In this document: piece after piece, positions 57,946-64,000 of the stretch
How the letters are laid out: each line of letters opens with the position of its first letter
Numbering within the stretch: position 1 is the first letter of the stretch
Assembly: GCA_948470475.1 (NCBI GenBank)
Contig: OX419336.1
Location: forward strand, 10,210,630-10,274,629
DNA: 64,000 nt
Direction: 5' to 3'
DNA from: Galaxea fascicularis
Taxonomy: Eukaryota; Cnidaria; Anthozoa; Scleractinia; Euphylliidae
Program-made: the position numbers and the translations under genes
Notes under the pieces: generated by a model
Told to the model about the DNA's origin: nothing
Databases searched by the model: none
Seen by the model: the letters and a program-made list of their open reading frames with translations, nothing else

Positions 57946-58836
57946 TTAAACTAAAAAAAATTCATAGAGCTTTAGAATTCAATCAAAGTCCTTGGTTAAA
58001 ACAATATATTGTTTACAATACAGACAAAAGAACAAATGCAAAAAACACTATATTATTCAAGGTTATATAAAAATAAAGCTCAATTATTATTTACATATAC
58101 TGATAGTTTATGTTATGAAATAACTACAAAAGATTGTTATAACGATTTTTATAAAGATAAAGAAAAATTTGAGAACAGTGATTATTCAACAGAAAATAAA
58201 TATAATTTCTCCTAGATTAAAAAAGTTATTGGTAAAATGAAAGATGAAGCAGCAGGCATTCCAATTACAGAATTTGTAGGATTGAGATCTAAAATGTATT
58301 CATATATGAAAAATGATTTGAAAAATGAAAAAAAAAAACAGCAAAGGGTATTAAAAAATAACAATCAAGAAAAATATTAAACATGAAAATTACAAAGATA
58401 CATTATTTAAGAATGAACAAATATTTCACAAAATGAAAACTATAAGATCAGAAAATCATCAATTAGGAAGTTAAGAATTAAATAAAGTGTCCTTAAGTTG
58501 TTTTGATGAGAAAAGATGTCTTAATGATGATGGAATAAAATCATATGCTTATGGTCACTATAAAATAGACATAAATAAAATAATAAAAGAAGAATTAGAT
58601 TTATGAAATATTTAAAGATTTGAAACTCGTATATATTGTAGTAAGTTCATACCTAAATATTATATTGAATATGATATATTATTTATTTGTCTATATTATA
58701 TAGGCCAAGATATAATAAAATATCTAAACTGATATATATGGAGAACGATTCCAAAACTAAAATTGAACCTTAAACAGAAAGCGAAAATATAGTAAAAGGT
58801 AAACAATTCAAACAATTAATAGAAGCTGCTACAAAC

Positions 58837-59073
58837 ATGGAGCTACTAATTTATAATATAGTAATAGAAAAAAATAAAAAATATAAAGTTACTTTACCCG
58901 ATAATAAAATAATACATTTTGGTAATAAATTATATGAAGATTATCTAATACATAAAGATTCAGAAAGAAGAGAGAAATATAGAAAAAGAGCGTCAAAGAT
59001 AAAAAACAAAGGTAATCTAACATTTGAAATAAAAGAATCACCAAATTATTATACTTATCATTTATTATGGTAA
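58837..59073 (+). CDS. Small DUF5754-like ORF of the virus-like element
   Basis: 78 codons, intact. Pattern YKVTLPDNKIIHFGN, YEDYLIHKDSERREKYRKR and a Lys-rich end resemble a small protein family of unknown role (DUF5754) found in giant viruses and Polinton-like elements. The identification is from memory of the pattern. It is AT-rich like its neighbours and lies downstream of the polymerase remnants. Whether it is expressed is unknown. Confidence 0.5.
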   Translation: MELLIYNIVIEKNKKYKVTLPDNKIIHFGNKLYEDYLIHKDSERREKYRKRASKIKNKGNLTFEIKESPNYYTYHLLW

Positions 59074-59079
59074 ATTTTG

Positions 59080-59990
59080 AGTAAGGAAGGCATCAAGTGT
59101 AAAAAGATTAAGAAAAAGTTTTTCAAAATTTGAGAAAAAAAGATTTTGAAAAATAAAATAAAATAAAATTTGATAAAAATAAAAAAAAAACCACTCACCT
59201 GGGGTTATGGGCGCATTTTTGATATTTTGCGCTTATAGCCCCAATTATATCACGGGACGTTGCTTTATTCATGCTGAAAACTAGAGAGTGTAACAAGCTA
59301 AGCCATGTATGGCGCGCAGCATTTGGTTGAGGGGTCTGTTATGTTTGTCTGTTACTCAATCGGGCATCGAAGTTGGTGAAGTCAATGGCCTTCAGCAATC
59401 TCTTCTGTGGGTTTTATATTACAACAGTATAGGTGTAAAACCACCTATAAAGTGGTGTAGATTAATACTGTTCACGGCATTAAAATACACAGGATCTTGT
59501 GTTTTATATTACAATTAAAATTATTGTAAAGTACACGTTCAGCTGTGTATTTTCATCCGCATTAATCCACATAAAGTTTTAAAACTTTGAGAAAGAGTAA
59601 AATTACCCAAGTTCAAGAGTAGTATTAGAAGATAATTTTAGTGTACTAGTTTACACAGTGAAAGGGTGTAATTTTATATTTCTACGTTTTTAACGTTACA
59701 CTTTACTTTTTAGTGTGAGGTTATGTTGCTTGGTGCAGTCATGTAACTTTTCACATCATTGTTTTTGTCTCAAGTGAACGCAAACTGTAACATTGAATCA
59801 TAGCAAAAATAGAGGTAGAAAGCTTGAAAAAAAAACAACAACAACAACAAAACAAAGGAGTTTAAGACGTCCAGGAGCTGTTAACTAGGGAACTTTATAC
59901 GCAAACGCCATTTGTTTATTGTTATTTTTATTGTTTTGATCCAAGGGCTTTCCTGTCAGCGATCATTGTAACTTGACTTTAAACTAAATT
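59080..59990. other. Non-coding, end of the AT-rich block and following DNA
   Basis: AT-rich DNA to about 59190, then ggggttatgggcgca / gcgcttatagcccc, a short imperfect hairpin at 59198-59245, then repeated 'gttttatattacaa' words at 59409 and 59501. No gene seen. I could not find terminal inverted repeats that would mark the edge of the virus-like element. Confidence 0.4.
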
Positions 59991-59993
59991 CAG

Positions 59994-60164
59994 GCAGATA
60001 TTTTAAATGAGATTCACAGTAATCAAATGCCTACGGCCATAAAAGAGCTAGGTCAGTAATTTGTTAGTATTATATTATATAAAAAGTTGTTTGTTTTGCT
60101 AGAAACCCAAAAATAACGCTCCAGTTTTGTTCAAACCTACTTCCACTGCCACTGAAGTGAAACT
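59994..60164 (+). other. Two candidate exons of an unidentified gene
   Basis: 59994-60051 (after attcag, donor gtcagt) reads ADILNEIHSNQMPTAIKEL. A second piece ending at 60164 (donor gtaagt) reads VLFKPTSTATEVKL if it starts at 60125, which fits the phase of the first. Both look like coding sequence in composition, but I cannot connect them to a domain or to further exons. Confidence 0.25.
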
Positions 60165-60611
60165 GTAAGTAGGAGCCTATGGTCACGGATTCCCTGAATG
60201 CAAGCAATTGCAAATGGGAGAAAGTCGGGCCTTGTGTGTCAAGTGTTCCTTTGTGACTAGCGAAAACACTGTTAACGAATTAAGTGCTCTTACCATTTCA
60301 AGCATTCTCTTCAACTCTCTAATTCTGTTGGAGTTCCAAGACGATTTTTCTTACTGAACTGTTAGAGATTTTGACCCCAAGTCAGAAAAATACCATTGAC
60401 GTAGCTATGGGCGCCCATACATAGCCCCTTAAAAGGACGATTACAAAATGGTTTTCTTGTTCTCTAAGATATTCAGCATTTGTGCCATGGACTGCATTCG
60501 TCGGCCTTTGTTGTCATGGCGATCATCATAATGCGGTTGAAGTTGTTTGGTACCCGGCGCTGTGTGTATTGGCTTCACTCTTGGCTTAAATACAGGTGAC
60601 ATGACTTTTAT

Positions 60612-60830
60612 TCAAATGAAGAATGATCGTCGCAATTGTGATCGTAATTTTTGCAATTGCGTAAAGATGCCTGAAAAAAATTCAGGACTTCAACGGGGCA
60701 ATTTTGACCTGTTCCCAACGTCACAATCAACCAACAATCACAACTGCGACGATCATTCTTCATTTGATTTCATATCCGCAGTCTACATATGATTTCTTTC
60801 ATATGCATCATTCACCATTACCTTTATTGA
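60612..60830 (-). mobile_element. Fragment of the tRNA-headed SINE, in hairpin arrangement
   Basis: tcaaatgaagaatgatcgtc near 60613 pairs with gacgatcattcttcatttga near 60749. Between them, gcctgaaaaaaattcagg and gacttcaacgggg are the reverse complement of the 3' part of the tRNA-like unit at 48432-48503 and the hairpin after it. Two tail copies of the SINE therefore lie head to head; the tRNA-like head is cut off. Confidence 0.6.
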
Positions 60831-61446
60831 TGAAAGCGTAAGTCTTGTAACGTGGTCGTAAGTAAAACTCGAGACTAAGCAGGCATTCAACTGTGCTCTT
60901 TCACGGAATTTGATGTCGTCTTTTGGGTGTTTCAGTTATTTGCCTCTGTTTGCGACAAGCGGAAATACCAAGCAGCAGTGATCGTTCTTTTTGTTGCTAT
61001 ATCGGTCCAAGGAATAATGAACCTTCAAGTACAGTTTGCGAGTATAAATTACCAATCTAGTATGCGAAAAACTTGAAAGAAAACATTTTGCCCAAATGCG
61101 CTTTCATTTTACCCTCTTATAATAATGATAATAACTAGTACATCTCAGTTTGTACGCGCGCTGTGACTGGTCAATTTTGCGGGCCGTATTCTACTGAAGG
61201 GCCCGCTAAATTTGAAGGTTTCCTTCCCGTGCGGCTGATTAACTTGACAGATATAATAGATATCTTACTAACCTCTTAACTCGGTCCGTACTGTAAGTAC
61301 GGTTTCTCGTTTTTTGCCGTTGATTTATGGTCCGCGCACATAACTGAACGGGAGAAAGCTCGGTCCGTAACTTACAGTGCGGACCTCGAACTCGGATAGG
61401 ACTGAATTTGGGTATGTTTTAAACCTAGCACAATGCCGGAAGATCT

Positions 61447-62204
61447 GGGACCGGTTGCATAAACGTTGCTCTTACGACCAGCCCTTGCGTCCGACCTTAG
61501 CCTTACGTCTGACTTTGTTAGGCCCCATCTACGCCGGACGTGCGCCAGGCGTTCACAACGGTTGCACCGGCAAGACGTTCGCAGGTGCTAATTAGGTGAG
61601 ACGTGCATGTGCGACGTCGGTTGCAGTATATGTTGCATATTGTGGAGTCATTACGGCTTCGTTTCAAATTAAAACGGCTCAGGCAGTAAAACCGCGAAGC
61701 CGAAAGGCGTGCTTTACGAATGCCGAAATACGCACATTAATAAATCTGTTTTCCTTAAAGAAAGGTATGTTATTACAAAAAAACAATTTTACGAGTGCAA
61801 ACCATCTATATAAAAAGACGTGGGCGGAAATAACGGAATCGGTCAATTTGTGAGCGGTATAGATGTCAAGCAGACAGTTGAAGAGCTGGAAAAAAGTGGA
61901 AAGATCACAGTGAAAGATCGGTTAGCGTTTTCTAGAAAAGGTACCATTGCACAGAAGCACCCAAGCACAGGAGGAACAGCATACGCTCTACTTTGAAAAG
62001 TGTGAAACGTAGTCAATGAAGCCGATGAAGACCACCTTACGACCAGCTTATGCCTGCCCCCTACCTGGTCTAAATTTTAGTTCTGAGTGAGGCCAGACGT
62101 TTGCTAACGCCCAATCATGTGCAACCGACGTAAATTCCACGCCTGACTGAACGTCTGACGTTAGCTCTTATTCTAGGGTGTAACCCTTTTATGCAACCGG
62201 GCCC
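61447..62204. mobile_element. Harbinger-like remnant with GGGaCCGGTTGCAT ends
   Basis: The left end gggaccggttgcataaacg and the right end ttttatgcaaccgggccc are inverted repeats. The interior carries a Myb/SANT-like ORF but no DDE transposase. The 3-bp flanks do not match clearly. The terminus resembles that of the MITE at 33308-33546. Confidence 0.65.
61596..61853 (+). pseudogene. Myb/SANT-like DNA-binding protein remnant
   Basis: 85 codons. RKACFTNAEIRTLINLFSLK and HLYKKTWAEITESVN show the spaced aromatic residues of a Myb/SANT-like helix bundle, the second protein of PIF/Harbinger transposons (NAIF1-like in animals). The frame is broken after SVNL; the continuation (VEELEK...) lies in another frame at about 61876-61980. 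Confidence 0.55.
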
Positions 62205-62775
62205 AGTAGTTTATATACTCTCCAGACTTCGAGCTGCGTTACTGGTCTGATTCATTAGATCCCTATCGTAGATCGTGATGTGAGACCTTTCACGCTACAT
62301 TGTTACATTTCATGATTGGAAACTACCTCAGTGAGGACCCTTTTTGGATCATATCTTGCAGCTGTAGTTCAACCAGTAGTTATGTTGTAAAGCATGAGGT
62401 TGACAACTTGAGTCCCTGATGCCTTGCCGCGGATTTTTTGACGAACATCGTGACAAACCCGGAAACGAAGCCAGTGCTACTTAAGCCCACACTTGGCCAG
62501 TCAGTTTGATTATGCGGGCTGTGTTTTGCTGCCAAACGAATGCTAAGCCAGTGCCAGTGATAACAGTTATTTGCTAAGCATTAATACGTAAAGGCGAAAT
62601 GGGCGTAAACAGCAACGTGAGAGGAAGAAAACGTTTGTGTTTTGCTTATCAAGTGCTTATGCTTGTTCCTCCATTTTCAACCAGCCTATATGCTGCGTAC
62701 CCTTTGTTGTCCAAAAGTAAGATGCAGAGCTTTGTGCTGCAGTGACATTTGTTTCGTGACATCTTTTAATTTTAG

Positions 62776-62912
62776 GCTACGCAGGAAGAGTACAACAATC
62801 CAGAGCAAGAAGAATTGGTCAGATTGATATGTCAGCAACCAAAATGTTATTTCTCCCTACAAATGAAACTGCTCCGACCCATAAGGAGAAAAAGAAAGGC
62901 TATTTGAGATGA
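62776..62912 (+). other. Candidate terminal exon of an unidentified gene
   Basis: After tttaattttag at 62775, one frame stays open for 45 codons and ends in TGA at 62910-62912, with sequence YAGRVQQSRARRIGQIDM ... APTHKEKKKGYLR. It needs a preceding exon ending in phase 1. The sequence looks coding-like but has no recognised domain, and no poly(A) signal is obvious after it. A shorter alternative ends at a weak donor (gtcaga) near 62818. Confidence 0.25.
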
Positions 62913-64000
62913 TAAGGAGAATAACGATGTGATTTATTCGGTAATGTCACGCACGAACTCGAAAAGAAAAAGAATTCGGAGCTCTCTGAACAGGAGTTGA
63001 TTCTAGGACTCCCCGATTTCTAGTTAACCCACCGCGCGAGAACTTACCATCCCACTCAAATTCTGTTGTAGAACAACTTTACCGAAACCCATTTCATCTT
63101 TGTTCGTAGGTGGAGTGGATCAATACAAGCACACCAAAGAGTAAGTAAAAATACATTTTATGACTTTCACTTCAAATACAACTGCAACAATTTAGTAGTT
63201 TCCGTGTATTGCTTTTTTCGTCTGGAAAAAATGATAAGTGAGGATTCCATGAATGCTTGGCCGTAGTTGTACAATGTATAAGGCAATTTCTCGAACAATT
63301 AGTGGAAAATTGAAAATTTTAGTTTCCTTAGAACATTTATGTCGATATTTAGACTGAATTTTGCATTTCCGAGCAATCACGTCTTCGAAATGTACCAGAC
63401 TTGAGGACAGTGAGATAACCTTCCTTTTCATAAAAGTTGATTGAAACCAAAATATAGGTAAATGGACACCTTGGCTTTCAAAATTTTCAATATTTATGAT
63501 TTTAAATGTTACGCTGTCTTTTGGCCCATTGCCTCGAGGAATATACTGTATAAAATAAATCGAAAATAGGTGTTGAGCAAATTGGTGTTTATCCTCTTTT
63601 GGTCCAATATGATCGGTCTCTGCGATTTTCAACTGAAAAGAACGATATAAAGTTAAGTCTCTTAAGTTATTTGAAGGGTGTAGATTTGCCTTACACTATA
63701 GCTTGCATGACGTTTTGACTCGAATTCTTGAATGTTAGTCATCCCAATTTGGCTTGCCGTTATTGGCACGTTTTATGATTTCTGATTCAAAAGGCCGCTT
63801 TTCTGAATTCAACAGACGTCGTGTTCCTTGGTGCCATAACGACCATGACCATCCTTATTAGTAATGAAGATGTAAGCATAGGGTAGCTTACTAACTCTAC
63901 ATGCATGAACACAGGAGCCATACTGAAGCTTACTCATCTTAGTAACCGGAGCGAATAGCTTTATTCTACAACTCTCTTTTACAAATTTAGGGTGTGTTTC
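62913..64000. other. No gene recognised
   Basis: Contains a possible short exon near 63110-63142 (ctttgttcgtag acceptor, gtaagt donor) and a 146-codon minus-strand ORF at 63192-63632 that does not look like protein. Nothing else supportable. Confidence 0.4.

Larger units (their letters stand above)
47744..58615 (+). pseudogene. Protein-primed family B DNA polymerase of Polinton/Maverick-like type, broken
   Basis: Would replicate the element's linear genome from a protein primer. Pieces: N-terminal region 47744-48317; exonuclease I-like YADFES near 48925-48950; 53860-54130 with a Cys/His cluster and exonuclease II-like RRGYDSHF; 54140-55185 with TSPGLSWDAILKM and motif A-like LDANNLYGW (near 54812-54840); and 57950-58615 with motif C. 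The copy carries stops and frameshifts throughout, is cut by a SINE (48318-48577), a DIRS element (49177-53859) and a palindrome (55186-57945), and lacks the segment expected between motif A and motif C. Motif C reads YTDS rather than DTDS. The closely related adintoviruses and other virus-like elements cannot be excluded as the source. Decayed copy, described only. Confidence 0.8.

Noticed and set aside
46394..59080. Search for terminal inverted repeats that would bound the Polinton-like block
   Set aside because: No matching ends found on either side by eye; the true limits stay undefined.
63192..63632. 146-codon minus-strand ORF
   Set aside because: Not protein-like in composition, no domain, and no neighbouring splice sites that extend it.
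1..64000. CRISPR arrays, operons, bacterial promoters or ribosome binding sites
   Set aside because: Spliced genes and the transposon types show this is eukaryotic nuclear DNA; no spacer-repeat pattern is present.

Overview
The window is eukaryotic: coding sequence is cut into many short exons with GT-AG introns, the genes are neuronal and receptor genes, and the intergenic DNA is full of transposons. An anthozoan cnidarian, probably a stony coral, fits best. The grounds are the single-exon rhodopsin-type receptor with decayed copies, the DIRS and Polinton-like elements, and the abundant small foldback elements. The species assignment is inference.

Positions 1-34615 (+) hold the 3' part of one large gene for a RIM-binding protein (RIMBP), the presynaptic scaffold that links RIM and calcium channels. 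I could place 51 exons with intact reading phase, plus a few tentative ones, giving at least about 1,900 residues; the 5' end lies outside the window. In order they encode an array of fifteen 23-24 residue coiled-coil mini-exons, a linker, a large acidic and proline-rich exon, six 30/33-nt micro-exons, a second coiled coil, SH3-1, SH3-2, a proline-rich linker, one FN3 domain, SH3-3, SH3-4 and a short tail. The introns carry many small foldback elements.

Positions 34616-46400 are repeat-rich. They contain an ATC microsatellite next to the RIMBP 3' end, TTAC-rich retroposon tails, an intact single-exon class A GPCR on the minus strand (37720-38631), and one decayed paralogue (40905-44670). That paralogue is split by a Harbinger-like element, which itself holds another Harbinger-like element, and by a 2.03-kb element in a TTAA site that carries a 190-bp stem-loop tandem repeat. 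A second copy of the RIMBP 3' flanking DNA, split by a LINE fragment, lies at 45350-46390.

Positions 46400-59100 are a very AT-rich block derived from a Polinton/Maverick-like or related DNA virus-like element: a BRO-N fragment, a broken protein-primed family B DNA polymerase and a small DUF5754-like ORF. The polymerase is interrupted by three clean insertions: a SINE with a tRNA-like head, a complete 4.68-kb DIRS tyrosine-recombinase retrotransposon, and a 2.76-kb near-perfect palindrome in a TTAA site. The host reading frame can be followed across the DIRS and palindrome junctions, which fixes their ends.

Positions 59100-64000 hold another SINE fragment, a Harbinger-like remnant with a Myb/SANT-like ORF, and a few isolated exon-like pieces of an unidentified gene.
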